Positions 1 through 10,799 of a stretch of DNA of 64,000 nt are shown piece after piece (position 1 is the first letter of the stretch; each line of letters starts with the position of its first letter). This DNA comes from Prunus persica (taxonomy: Eukaryota; Streptophyta; Magnoliopsida; Rosales; Rosaceae): the NCBI RefSeq assembly GCF_000346465.2, contig NC_034009.1:39938370-40002369 (forward strand), read 5' to 3'. A model generated the notes under the pieces. That model saw only the letters and a list, made by a program, of their open reading frames with translations. It did no database searches and was not told the DNA's origin. The position numbers and the translations under genes are program-made.

Positions 1-287
1 TACAAACCACAACCACCAACTCCACGTTCATCACCACCACTACCTCCACTCCACCACTACCATTACTACTACCACAACATGATTAGTACATAACACTTTT
101 AACATCATGTCTATTTTAGTCATTATTCACATTTACAACAATTTTATATTAAAATTTACCAAACGGTTTTGACACTGCTTTTTGTACTAACAGCACTTTA
201 AAAATATTGTTTATCAAACATGGAGTGCTTTACTTTACAGCTAATTATTTTCAAAGCACAGCAAAAGCAAATTTTTTTAAAAGTGAC
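1..287. other. AT-rich intergenic DNA
   Basis: No coding signal is visible. The stretch opens with a CCA/ACC-rich low-complexity run (about 1-80) and continues with AT-rich DNA containing 'caaac' and 'aagcac' motifs that resemble a degraded MITE, though no terminal inverted repeat could be fixed. Confidence 0.4.
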
Positions 288-2340
288 AGCAATCCTAAAA
301 ATTCTATACTCTAACACAAAAAATAAAAACTAAAAACAAAAATTAAAATGGTTATCAAACATACACTTATATTACAAAGAAAATATCAAATATTGAACTC
401 ATCATAAGAGAACACAGAAAAACCTCACCGCTTGCAACTCGTACACCACCACTACACGAACAACTGCTAATTAAAATGAGTCACATGTGGTACTTAACTC
501 TAAAAACTTATTCAGATTATATATCGTACTCCTCGATCAAAACAACCATGAAACATAAGTGATTTAAACCTCTAGGCAAATGGAAGGTATATAACAATTT
601 ATAGAACAATACAGTAATCCAGAAGAAATATTATGAAATAAAAAGAATAAAAAGTAAAAAAAGAGAAGGAAAGGAATTCCCACCTGATATGTATAAGTAT
701 GAAAGGAAGGACCAAGTTTGTTTTGCCTTTGGTTAATGACTAGAAAAGCTCACTTGCATATTGCTTTCTCCGGCCGTAGATGCAAGAGAAATTTTCTCTT
801 AATAATAGCACAATGATCGGGTAATTGTAAGAACAAGTTGATTTTAAATTCAGGTCAAGTCGTAGATTTCTTGCCTTTTCTATTCTCCTTCCTTGGACAT
901 GAGCTGTTTAATCTTGGACTCTTCCCCCATCATGTTGGGCCTGTCTTCTTCTTGAGGATTGTATAGGCCCAGGAAATGCTTCAAGGTAGTTTTTGTGTTT
1001 TGGGCCTTGAGACCCAACTTCACAAAAAGAAAATAGATTTGACCAAAAAACAAATTTGAAGGATATTGAAATTGTACCTGTAGGATAGGTTAAAACACCA
1101 TAAGGGAGGTAAATAGTACGTTTACAGAATTTAAGTGTAATAATTGAATAAAAACATGCCCAGAGGATTGATAAGTGATATCAATTCTTGAATATACAGA
1201 ACGTAAAATAAAGGAACACGTAGAAAATTATTTTATGTGGTAAAACTCTATCTCTGGGGAACATCCACGGGGCTTTTTAGTCCAAAATAATCCATTATAG
1301 AACGATGATTACAAGAAGTATTCACACACTTATCCTAGACACATTCTAGATTATGTTTACTGACCTCTTCTCAACTTCTGTCTCGAGATGATCTTTCGAC
1401 ACTCCTTATGTTGAACGCAATACTGGTCACGATTTCTTCAAGCTCCCTAGAGTTCTTCCAACTCTCCTTGTATTGAATCCGACACTAGTCACGATCGATT
1501 CAAGCTCATTGGAGAAAAACTGCCACAACGGTCTTAGTGCCCTCAATCGTATGAGTCACTGAACATGCAAATGAATACAATATAAATGATAAAAGTGTTT
1601 GATAAATCACCAAGTTATAGAACACTTGATGATTTATCTCAAATAAAAATTCAGCTTTACAAAGTTTATGATGAATTGAAAATATGATCGTTAAAGCTAT
1701 CTAAACAAAGAAGACGAAGGTCTTATTTTATAGAATTTTTCTTTACAAGAAAGAAAACACGTTGAAAACCAAATCTCCAATTTTCAAGGCTTGACAGAAA
1801 ATCACAAAAGTATCTTTCCTATTCTAGAGATTGGTCACATGTAGTTCAACCAATAGGAAATGAGATATTCAAGAAAGCAAGATTTTGATCAATATCAATA
1901 TCAGATCAATTCTTATACGCCTAGTCAACTATTAAGGGTATCTTGACTCCTTGATGTTGTGATATGATTGAAACATGATTTCCATGTTAGAAAATTAAAG
2001 GGATGTTAAAACATGAAAGTAATAGAGAATCAAATTGATGTGGACCAAAATTGCCTAAAAAGAAAACACTCCTAAATAAACTTCAATTCACTTTTAAAAA
2101 ACAGTAAAACATGATTGATCGTTCTTTAAAACAATTCCCTAAATATACATGCATGATAATGATATCACTTACCCTTAAATCAAATTGTCACGCCCCGGAC
2201 CCGAGGGTCGGGTGGAAACCTCACCGCCCAGTGCGTGAGAAAATAAAAAGAAAATAAAATAAAAAGAAGCCGAACAGGGTTTAAAATAAACTTCTCTTAT
2301 AAAAATAACTCCAATCTACAACTTTACAAGAAATAACTAA
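288..2340. repeat. Large direct repeat, copy 1 (left part)
   Basis: Read by eye, 295-527 matches 59400-59573 plus 62221-62280, and 1106-2340 matches 62295-63538, in the same orientation and order with scattered substitutions. The part at 1106-2190 is AT-rich, non-coding and retrotransposon-like (for example the 'ggggaacatccacgggg' stretch near 1256). From 2188 a new sequence begins with tgtcacgcccc, which looks like the terminus of another LTR family. The segment at 528-1105 has no counterpart in copy 2. Confidence 0.85.
528..1030 (-). pseudogene. Detached DUF247-gene 5' region (promoter, 5' UTR, intron start)
   Basis: Read on the minus strand, this block resembles the DNA upstream of the DUF247 gene at 42882. 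It shares 'tgggcctatacaatcctc' (compare 42376), the 'gaagaagacaggcccaa' stretch, the 'acttggtcctt' leader, a donor-like cag/GTGGGAATTCC (compare cag/GTGCGAATTCC at 42591), and the intron text around 'cgaggagta'. No DUF247 coding sequence follows; the match stops near 528 where the unrelated repeat begins. It is a promoter and leader remnant whose coding region was lost or replaced. It is absent from copy 2 of the large repeat, which jumps from the equivalent of 527 to 1106. Confidence 0.6.
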
Positions 2341-2746
2341 NNNNNNNNNNNNNNNNNNNNNNNNNNNNNNNNNNNNNNNNNNNNNNNNNNNNNNNNNNNN
2401 NNNNNNNNNNNNNNNNNNNNNNNNNNNNNNNNNNNNNNNNNNNNNNNNNNNNNNNNNNNNNNNNNNNNNNNNNNNNNNNNNNNNNNNNNNNNNNNNNNNN
2501 NNNNNNNNNNNNNNNNNNNNNNNNNNNNNNNNNNNNNNNNNNNNNNNNNNNNNNNNNNNNNNNNNNNNNNNNNNNNNNNNNNNNNNNNNNNNNNNNNNNN
2601 NNNNNNNNNNNNNNNNNNNNNNNNNNNNNNNNNNNNNNNNNNNNNNNNNNNNNNNNNNNNNNNNNNNNNNNNNNNNNNNNNNNNNNNNNNNNNNNNNNNN
2701 NNNNNNNNNNNNNNNNNNNNNNNNNNNNNNNNNNNNNNNNNNNNNN
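2341..2746. other. Assembly gap (406 N)
   Basis: A run of N. By comparison with the empty site in copy 2 of the large repeat and with the 3' LTR of the adjacent copia element, the gap should hold about 107 bp of repeat flank plus about 1,260 bp of 5' LTR, so the N count probably understates the missing DNA. Confidence 0.95.
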
Positions 2747-2768
2747 GATTTCAATTGGTATTCAGAGC
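2747..2768 (+). promoter_or_regulatory. End of 5' LTR and primer-binding site
   Basis: The bases gatttca (2747-2753) equal the last seven bases of the 3' LTR (12060-12066). After 'at', TGGTATTCAGAGC (2756-2768) matches the complement of the initiator tRNA-Met 3' end (TGGTATCAGAGC) with one extra T. This is the usual primer of Ty1-copia elements. Confidence 0.85.
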
Positions 2769-2803
2769 GTCAGCTCTTAATACAAATAGAGAGATCCTAG
2801 GAT

Positions 2804-4261
2804 TTGTTTTGGTGTTTAGGTGTGCTCACTGTGGAACGGGATCGAGTTGCTGGATCTTGCAACTCCCCTCCTTATTTTGATGGAAACAACTACGCTGCTT
2901 GGAGAGAAAAATTTGAGATATTCCTTGATGCTCTTGATGAGTACGCAAGTGAGTATCTCACAAAAGAGTGGGTTGCTCCTGTCAAGACTGTTGAGAGTAA
3001 TGTTGTGCCCAAGCCTAGGTCGGAATGGACTGAAGCTGAGGTGTTTGCTGCATATTCAAACAAGAAGGCCAGAAATGCCTTAGTTACAGCCTTGTCTAGC
3101 ACACAATTTTCACATATACAACACATCCTAAATGCGAAACAGGCTTGGGATAAACTAAGGGTGGTTCATGAAGGGGATGACCAAGTTAGATCCCTAAAAC
3201 TTCAGATGATGCCTGCACAATTTGAAGAACTTAGGATGTCTGAAACTGAGTCTATTTCTGAGTTCTATGGGAGAGTTGAGATGATCACTAATGAAGCCAT
3301 GAGTCTCGGTCAACCTATTGATGAGCTTCTTGTTGTTCAGAAAATCCTTCGTGTTCTACCATCTAGGTTTAGAGCAAAGAAAACCGCAATCATGGAGGTC
3401 CAAAACTTAAATGAAATTAAGCTTGGCAAGCTCGTAGGAAAATTGAAAACCTATGAGATGGAGTTGAATATGGAAAAGAATGACACTAAAAAATCAAAAA
3501 ATGTTGCACTTCAAGGAGTGAATGATTCCTCTCTGAAAGGTGGTGAAAAATCCTCAGGTTTTGAGGATGAGATGGCTTTGTTTGTCAAAAAATTTAGGAG
3601 AATTCTTAGGGATAAAGGAAAGTTTGCTAGAAAGGGCAGCTCTGGTAGTGAGAGACAAGTTAGACCATCAACTGATCAGTCTAATGAGAGGAACAAGGAT
3701 GTCAAACCTTTCACTAAAGATTTTAGAAAATCTGTCAAGTGCTTCACATGTGGAGGCATTGGGCACTATGCTGCCCATTGTGCAAACAATCAGAAAAAAT
3801 ACTCCAAAGGAAAGGACAAGGCCATAAAAGTTAGCTGGAGTGAGAGTGAAAGTGAAGTGTCTCAAGGGGATTCATTTTTCTCTGATAATGATGACCAACA
3901 TGTTGCTTTTGTTGCCTCTGTGCAGTCAGTGTCTGATAAATCTGATTCTGAGTCAGATGACCTGTCATACGAGTGATTAGGAAGAAAATATGATTGTTTG
4001 TTCAAAGAGACATTGTCTTTGAAAGAAGAGAGCCTCAAACTTGAGGCCAACAACCATGAACTTCAACATGAAATCCTCATCTTAAAAGAAACCAAAAAGG
4101 AGTTGAGTGACAAATTTGTGTCTCTAGAAAAAGAATTTGTTGCACTTGTGTCAATTAGGAGTAATCTTGAAAATCAAGTTAATGTGCTCAAGGAAAGTAA
4201 CATTGGTTTCCAGAACTCAAACAAATTGCTCCTAGGTAAATTGAATGAAGCAAAAAAGTAA
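2804..4261 (+). pseudogene. gag: Sirevirus-like gag (interrupted)
   Basis: Capsid/nucleocapsid protein of the copia element. The N-terminal part has the UBN2/gag signature around 'FDGNNYAAWREKFEIF'. A CCHC zinc knuckle (CFTCGGIGHYAAHC) is encoded at 3740-3781, followed by a Ser/Asp/Glu-rich segment. A TGA at 3974-3976 interrupts the frame. The same frame then continues at 3998-4261 with a strongly predicted coiled coil (heptads of L, E, K). At 4252-4257 a run of six A marks a change to the frame used by the next segment, where a second knuckle (CHWCGLTGHIRSIC, 4467-4508) lies. The length and coiled coil fit Sirevirus gag. The stop and the A-run slip are probably decay; sequencing error in the A-run cannot be excluded. 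Confidence 0.85.
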
Positions 4262-7200
4262 GGTTATATCTATGACCATTGGTGCCTCAAAAATTGACAA
4301 AATGTTGACTATGGGAAAACCTCATGGGGACAAAGGTGGTCTTGGATTTAATCATTTTGATTCTAGTTCGTCTAGCTCTACCACTAGGTTTGTCAATTCA
4401 AAAACTCCAACCATGGCTTCTCTTGATGCTCAGCCGGTAGTCAAGAAACCTAAGTTTGTTCCAACTTGTCACTGGTGTGGGTTGACTGGTCATATTCGAT
4501 CAATCTGTCTTATGTACAAAAAGGATAAGACTAGAAAATTGTCTTCAAAATCTAAAAATCCAAGATCTTTGCAAGATCAGGTTGATCATTTGCTAAAAGA
4601 AGTAACTAAGATTGCAAAACTTGTCTCCCTTAAAATGTGTTCACCTATTGTGCCTAAGTCTACTTGGGTTGAAAAAGGTCATACCAAATGTCTTGTTGTG
4701 CTAAATGCTTTTGCTGCATCAAACACCAACTCTTGGTACTTTGATAGTGGCTGTTCCAAACATATGTTTGGTGATAAGAGTGTCTTCTCATCTCTCAGTC
4801 CTTTTGATGGAGGCACTGTGACTTTTGGTGGAGGTCACAAGTCTCAAGTTTTTGGAAAAGGTACTGTTTGTATCCCTGGTTTACCCGAGCTTAAGAATGT
4901 TAGATGTGTTAAGGGTCTTACATCCAATCTCATTAGTGTGAGTCAGCTGTGTGATGATGGAGTAATAGAAGTTAGATTCTCCAAGCATGGGTGCAAAATC
5001 GTTGGAAAATGTGGCAATGAGATTGTGAGCGTGACTAGGTCTAGGGACAATTGCTATTGTATTGATGGTGTCAATGATGAAAAAGAAGTAGTTTGCAATA
5101 AGGTTGTGAATGAAACAAGTGTCTTGTGGCATCAAAGGCTTGGACATGTGAACTTTAGAGACTTGCATAAATTGTCCAAGAAAGAGTTAGTGAGTGGATT
5201 ACCAAAGCTTGACAAATCTGATCAACATGTTTGTGAAGGATGTCAATTGGGGAAGCAAGTTAGAGTGTCTCATAAGAAGGTCAAACACATTCAAACACAA
5301 GTAAGCCTTGAACTTGTTCACATGGACATTGTTGGTCCTATCCAAACCTTGTCCCTTGGTGGAAAGAAATATATTCTTGTCATGGTTAATGATTTCTCTA
5401 GGTTCACTTAAGTCTCATTCTTACGTGAGAAATCTGAAACTTTTCTAAGGTTTAAGTCTGTTTGTCATCTTTTGCAAAAAGAAAAGATGACTAGTCATCT
5501 GCCTCTTGTTAGAATTAGAACAGATCATGGTTCTGAGTTTGAGAATTCTCAGTTTCTGAAATTTTGTGAAGAAATGGGAATTAAGCATGAGTTCTCTGCA
5601 CCTATTACACCTCAACAAAATGGTGTTGTGGAGAGAAAGAATAGAGTTCTTGTTGAGATGGCTCGGGTGATGCTCAATAGCAACAATCTTGCTAAACATT
5701 TTTGGGCTGAAGCTGTAAGTACAGCTTGTTATATCTCAAACAGGGTATTTTTGAGGTCTGGTACCAAACAAACTCCCTATGAGATTTGAAAAGGAAAGAA
5801 GCCTAATGTGTCATATTTTAGAGTCTTTGGTAGCACATGCTATATTTTGAAAGATAGGGAGCATCTTCCTAAGTTTGATTCTAAGTGTGATAAGGGAATA
5901 TTTCTAGGGTGTTCCACTTTAAGCCGAGCTTATAGAGTGTACAACTGTAGGACCAGAACCATCATTGAGTCCATAAATGTCAAAATTGATGATTTTGCTG
6001 CCTCTACTGAGATGGCATTAGATGAGAATGGTCTTTTTTCTCCTCATCTCGTGCAAGAATCTCTAGGTCTGGATCTTGTAGTTGACCTGTCAACTTTCGG
6101 AAATTTTGTCCCAGTTGACCTGTCAACTCCTTCAACCTCTAGTTCCATCTCATCTATCCAAGTTGTCAGCTCCCATGCTGATCATAGCCCTCTCACTCAA
6201 ACTGAGAGTGTCATTATTGGTCCTCTTAATCAGGGAGTGAGAACTAGGAAATAATTAGCTCAAGAAATTAGTCATGTGTGTTATGTCTCAAAAGAAGAAC
6301 CTAAGAATGTGAAAGAGGCGTTGAACCATGGTGAATGGTTTCTTGCAATGCAAGAAGAGCTGAATCAGTTTGTTAGAAATGATGTTTGGTACCTTGTTCC
6401 CAGACCTACCAATACAAATGTTGTAGGTACTAAGTGGATTTTCAAGAACAAAACTGATGAGCAAGGTAATGTTGTTAGAAACAAAGCTAGATTAGTTGCT
6501 CAAGGTTACACTCAAATGGAAGACATTGACTTTGATGAAACTTTTGCCCCTGTTGCAAGACTAGAATCAGTTAGATTACTTCTTGCTATTGTTTGTCACT
6601 TAAAATTCAAACTTTATCAAATGGATGTCAAAACTGCTTTTTTGAATGGTATTTTAAATGAAGAGGTCTATGTTGAACAACCAAAGGGTTTTGAAGATCC
6701 ACATCATCCAAATGATGTGTTTCAGTTAAAAAAGGCACTCTATGGTTTGAAACAAGCTCCTAGAGCATGGTATGAGAGGTTATCTTCTCATCTTCTAAGA
6801 AATGACTATGTTAGAGGGTCAATTGACAAAACTTTGTTTGTCAAAAGGTTCAAAAATGATGTCTTGATTGCTCAAGTGTATGTTGATGATATTATGGTTG
6901 GTTCTACCTCTGACTTGCATGTTCAAGAGTTTATTCATGTCATGACTAGTGAATTTGAGATGAGTCTTGTAGGTGAGCTTAACTATTTCTTAGGTCTTCA
7001 AATCAAACAAAGCCATGATGGGATCTTTGTATCTCAATCGAAATATGCAAAAAATCTTGTGGAAAAGTTTGGTTTTGAGGATGCAAAATCTGCAAGAACT
7101 CCAATGAGCACTAGTGCTAAAATTCATAGAGACTTGCATGGCAAAAGTGTGGATCAAACTCTCTATAGAAGTATGATAGGAAGTCTTCTCTACTTGACTG

Positions 7201-7823
7201 CTAGTAGACCAGATATTTCTTATAGTGTTGGAGTGTGTGCTCGGTTTCAAAGTGACCCAAAAGAGTCTCACTTGTTTGCTGTTAAGAGAATCATAAAATA
7301 TGTGAGTGGGACTGTTGAGTTTGGGTTGTGGTATACCTATGACACTTGTGTCAGTCTGGTTGGTTATAGTGATGCCGATTGGGCAGGTTGTAGAAACCCC
7401 TCCCGGGGGGGGGGGGGGGGGGGTCTTTTATGTAGGCAACAACCTTGTTGCTTGGCATAGCAAAAAACAAAATTCTGTCTCCTTATCCACTACTGAAGCA
7501 GAGGATGTTGCAGCTGGGAGTTGCTGCACTCAACTCCTTTGGATGAGACAAATGTTGGAAGCTATGGTCTTGCTCAATCATGCTTTCTCATCTATTGTGA
7601 CAACATGAGTGCCATAGACATTTCTAAAAATCCTGTTCAACACTCTAGGACTAAGCATATAGACATTAGGCATCATTTTATTAGAGATCTTGTGGAAGAT
7701 AAAATTCTATCTTTGGAATTTGTTCCCTTTGAGAAACAGCTAGCAGATATACTCACCAAGGCCTTGGACTTTCAGAAACATGTCACACTTAGGCAGTCCA
7801 TTGGCCTTTGCTCAATTGATTGA
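4245..7823 (+). pseudogene. pol: Copia pol (protease-integrase-RT-RNase H), broken
   Basis: Domains in order: second zinc knuckle (4467-4508); protease with DSGCSKHM near 4742; integrase zinc-binding HHCC (about 5130-5240) and catalytic core (VHMDIVGP near 5320, DHGSEFEN near 5525, PQQNGVVERKNR near 5611); reverse transcriptase with LDVKTAF-type and YVDD motifs (YVDD at 6879-6890); RNase H (SDADWAG near 7369, STTEAE near 7488, TKHIDIRHHFIR near 7654). In-frame stops lie at 5409-5411 (TAA), 5787-5789 (TGA where a Trp is expected) and 6252-6254 (TAA). The RNase H part changes frame at a 19-G run (7405-7423) and returns to the original frame near 7560. The final stop is at 7821-7823. Copia domain order is certain; the protein cannot be made intact as sequenced. 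Confidence 0.92.
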
Positions 7824-9217
7824 TTAGCTTGTCTGTTCCTTATCTTCAGCACATTGCAGAATTGTTGACTAGTCATCTTCGTTTTAGTTGACTAGTCAAA
7901 TATTTTTTTGGTGTGTAAATGTCTAAAACATATGCTTCTTCTGATCTCTGGTGGTATGAAGTTTGAATCATTTTATGCTTTGCCTGATTTGTGGATAATT
8001 CCCCCCTTCTTGTTTGGAGCCATTAGATGAAATCTTTTGGTGTTCTTTCGTCCTCTTGTTGAGACAAGTGTTGTGATCCATTATGGACAATCATTGTTAT
8101 AATCTCCTATCTTTTCTCACTCTCTTAGGCAATTTGTTTAGCATTAAACAAAAAATAAAAAATAAACAAAAAATAAAAAAAATAAAAAAAAGTGTGACCA
8201 ATGTAGTCACGACTCTAGGAAGGTATAAGGTGTTATGATTGAAGAATCTAGAGCAAGAGCCGCAAAATTGGGCCACTCAAGCACTTAAGTCTAGGATGTG
8301 CAAATAACAAGGATAATAAATGGCCAGATTGAGTGATGAAAATCAAATAGGTTGGGTTTATGCCTTGAGTTTGTCTTGAAGGTTTATTATATACTTGTCT
8401 CTCCAAGAGGGGTATTTCTTCTTCTCTTGTGTTCTTCTTTTGGCTCTGAACCTCCTCTGTCCATTTTGCCTTATCTCTGAGCATGAAATCTAATTCATAT
8501 TCTATCTATCAGAGTTAGTTGCACTTGTTTTTGTTTGCACATGTGGTTATCTTCTCTCTCTCTTCCTTCCTGTGCTTGAAGATTTGGACTAGGCTATAGT
8601 AGCTAATAGATCGTTGATCACTTGATATATTTGCTAGTTCATGTTTGTGTTTTTTTTTTAAAAACCCACAATCTTGTCTTCCACAGGGTCGATACTAACT
8701 TTGATGCGTGTCATGATATTGCCTTAGTTGACTAGTCATCTATGCTTATGGTTGACTAGTCATCCGGTTGTGTTATATTTGATGCCCGTCATGTTATTGC
8801 CTTAGTTGACTAGTCATCATTTTTGTGGTTGACTAGTCATCTAGTTCTGCCTGTTTTTGTTATTGCCTTGGTTGACTAGTCATCATGCTCATTGTGGTTG
8901 ACTAGTCATCAGGTTTTTCTCCTGAACAATACGTCCTTTTCTTTAGCGGTTATTCTTATTATTTTATTTTTTTTTCATTTTTTTTTCTTCTCTTTTTTGT
9001 GTTTTGAGCGGTTCTTTTTCATTGGGGTCAGTTTTCGCATTTTTTCCTTTTTAGGTCTGTTTCCCTCTTCTTCGTTAGAGTCTACTTTCACTCCCGTTCT
9101 CTCTCTGTTCTCTTCAGACACAAACCCAGGCCCCCGCTTCCCTTTCTCCCTCTGTGTTAGTCTCTTCGCCCCTTCTTCCCTCTGTTTTTCTCTTCCAATT
9201 TCTTCCCGCTGACCACC
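7824..9217 (+). other. Non-coding spacer between pol and the extra ORF
   Basis: No convincing coding sequence. It holds two palindromes at 7866-7898, an A-rich stretch at 8145-8192, paired palindromes in a loose repeat of about 70-80 bp at 8700-8910, and a T/C-rich tract at 8936-9200 just upstream of the ATG at 9218. The pyrimidine-rich leader is the kind of sequence that precedes a 3' splice site, so the downstream ORF may be made from a spliced transcript. Confidence 0.5.
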
Positions 9218-10342
9218 ATGTCGTCCTCCGCGCCCTTCCTCACTTACCAGCGCCGCTCCAAATCCAAATCCAATGACAGAGTGGATTTTATACCCTCCAT
9301 TCCTAGGGCTCCTAGGACTCGCTCTTCTCACTCTGTTCCCGCTGGAGACTCCTCCCCGTTTGTGTCTCCTGAGGCAGCCTCGTTCTTCGATGGTGTTGTC
9401 TCTAAAAGGAAGTTTGTGCCTGAGAGAGCTTACCAAATTGATGCTCCCCCCTTAGCGGCCCAGGGTTCTGCAACTCAGATTTTTGAGCACTGCCATCTCC
9501 ATTCTCTCAACACTCTGTCTGGTAAGTTCAATGCTTCTGTCGTTAAAGAGTTTTACTCGAATTTTCCTGCTGATCCTAAGGGGTCTAATTATCAGTGTGT
9601 TGTTCGTTATGTGCCCATTACTCTGAGACCCTCTGTCATTAATAGGGTTTTAGGTTTTCGGTCTTGCCCTGGTTTTGATTCTGATCAGTTTGCTCTTGCC
9701 TCTTCTCAATACACTATTGATCTATTTAAAACCATGGCCTATACTGATCAAACAATGCCCCTGACTTCTAAAGGTGTTCCTATGAAGTCTTATCTGTCAC
9801 CATTCTACAAATTTCTATGGGATTTTATCTGTCACAATGTTCTCCCAACTAGAAATAATTCAAACCCCACTTTGGCTGGCTGTCAACTCATGATTTCAAT
9901 GGTGAATCATGATAAAATTCCCTTTGGGGATATTCTTTATCATGCAATTCTTGGCAAAACCATAGGTCATGGTACAAAACACAAAGGGACTCTTGTCTTC
10001 CCATGTCTTATCCAGCGTCTCTGTGAGAGAAACCAGGTGGTTTTTCTTGACTCTGATCAGTGCACTCCTCCTATTGCTCCATTTGGCAAGGCTTTTGTTG
10101 CCCTTAGCCAAAAAGTTTCAAAAACTTTTCTCACCTCTGTGTCATCTACTTATGAAAATGACTATCTTAGATCTCAGCTTGCTACCAAGGAGAAACATAT
10201 TCAACATCTGTTAAGCCTCATTCCATCCTCTTTGGTTCCTGCTGCTGCTGCTGCTGAAGTACATCCTCAGCCGACTCCTGCCACGGAGGTCTCAGATGAT
10301 TCTGTAGATTCTGATGAGTCTGCTGATTCTCTTGTTTTTTAG
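9218..10342 (+). CDS. Extra ORF of the Sirevirus-like element (374 aa)
   Basis: An uninterrupted 374-codon frame between pol and the 3' LTR, the position of the env-like ORF of Sireviruses. The product has a basic Ser/Arg-rich N-terminus (about residues 1-50), a globular middle (about 60-310) with segments such as EFYSNFPADPKG, and a C-terminal heptad region followed by a Pro/Ala/Asp-rich tail. The middle resembles the domain named 'putative plant transposon protein' that occurs in retrotransposon-derived plant ORFs; this was recognised from pattern, not from a search. No signal peptide or membrane segment is evident, so a fusogenic envelope is unlikely. It is striking that this frame is intact while gag and pol have several stops. 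Function unknown. Confidence 0.7.
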   Translation: MSSSAPFLTYQRRSKSKSNDRVDFIPSIPRAPRTRSSHSVPAGDSSPFVSPEAASFFDGVVSKRKFVPERAYQIDAPPLAAQGSATQIFEHCHLHSLNTLSGKFNASVVKEFYSNFPADPKGSNYQCVVRYVPITLRPSVINRVLGFRSCPGFDSDQFALASSQYTIDLFKTMAYTDQTMPLTSKGVPMKSYLSPFYKFLWDFICHNVLPTRNNSNPTLAGCQLMISMVNHDKIPFGDILYHAILGKTIGHGTKHKGTLVFPCLIQRLCERNQVVFLDSDQCTPPIAPFGKAFVALSQKVSKTFLTSVSSTYENDYLRSQLATKEKHIQHLLSLIPSSLVPAAAAAEVHPQPTPATEVSDDSVDSDESADSLVF

Positions 10343-10370
10343 CTACAGTGATCTTGTAGGCAATGTCCTA

Positions 10371-10464
10371 GATAGGGGGAGTATTTTTGGACAAGTATAT
10401 GTTTGTAATTCCCTTGTGGAAATTTGTTTTTGCTTGGGTAGTCTGTGCATCTTGATAGGGGGAG
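10371..10464 (+). promoter_or_regulatory. Duplicated polypurine-tract-like motifs
   Basis: GATAGGGGGAG occurs twice, at 10371-10381 and 10454-10464, upstream of the tract that abuts the LTR. Several polypurine tracts ahead of the 3' LTR are a described Sirevirus trait; they may act as additional plus-strand primers. Confidence 0.6.
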
Positions 10465-10785
10465 TTGTGTTGTATTATTTTGAACAAGTGATTTTTGCTT
10501 TGTAATCAACCTATGCTATGTGTTTTTCACTTTGTTCAAATCTGATTATCTGCCTTGTGTTTCATCCCCTTGTATGCTGACTCTCTCTCCTTGCACTTTC
10601 CTTATCAACAAGGAGGAGAACACTCTCAACCCCCATATTGCATATTGTTTCAAAATTCTGTGATATAATATGCCTGTTTTTGTGCCTGGAAGATTGGTTG
10701 TTCTTGCAGGTATCCTCACTTCATCATCTCCTTAGGCTTGGTTTTGGGTTGAGTGTTGTTAGAGAGTGTGTTGTCAAGGAAAGCC

Positions 10786-10799
10786 AAAAAGGGAGAGAT
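10786..10799 (+). promoter_or_regulatory. Polypurine tract next to the 3' LTR
   Basis: The purine run aaaaagggagagat immediately precedes TGTTAATG at 10800. This is the plus-strand primer position and fixes the LTR start. Confidence 0.75.

Noticed and set aside
2281..2754. 157-codon minus-strand frame
   Set aside because: It is almost entirely N.
8700..8910. CRISPR-like array of TTGACTAGTCA repeats
   Set aside because: The repeats are 10-14 bp with irregular spacing, in a plant retrotransposon with no cas genes.
8975..9436. 153-codon minus-strand frame, Arg/Lys/Glu-rich
   Set aside because: It is the complement of the pyrimidine-rich leader and the start of the extra ORF; low complexity and no domain.
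9218..10342. Viral envelope gene
   Set aside because: The position is env-like, but no signal peptide, membrane anchor or cysteine pattern is visible. It is called an extra ORF of unknown role.
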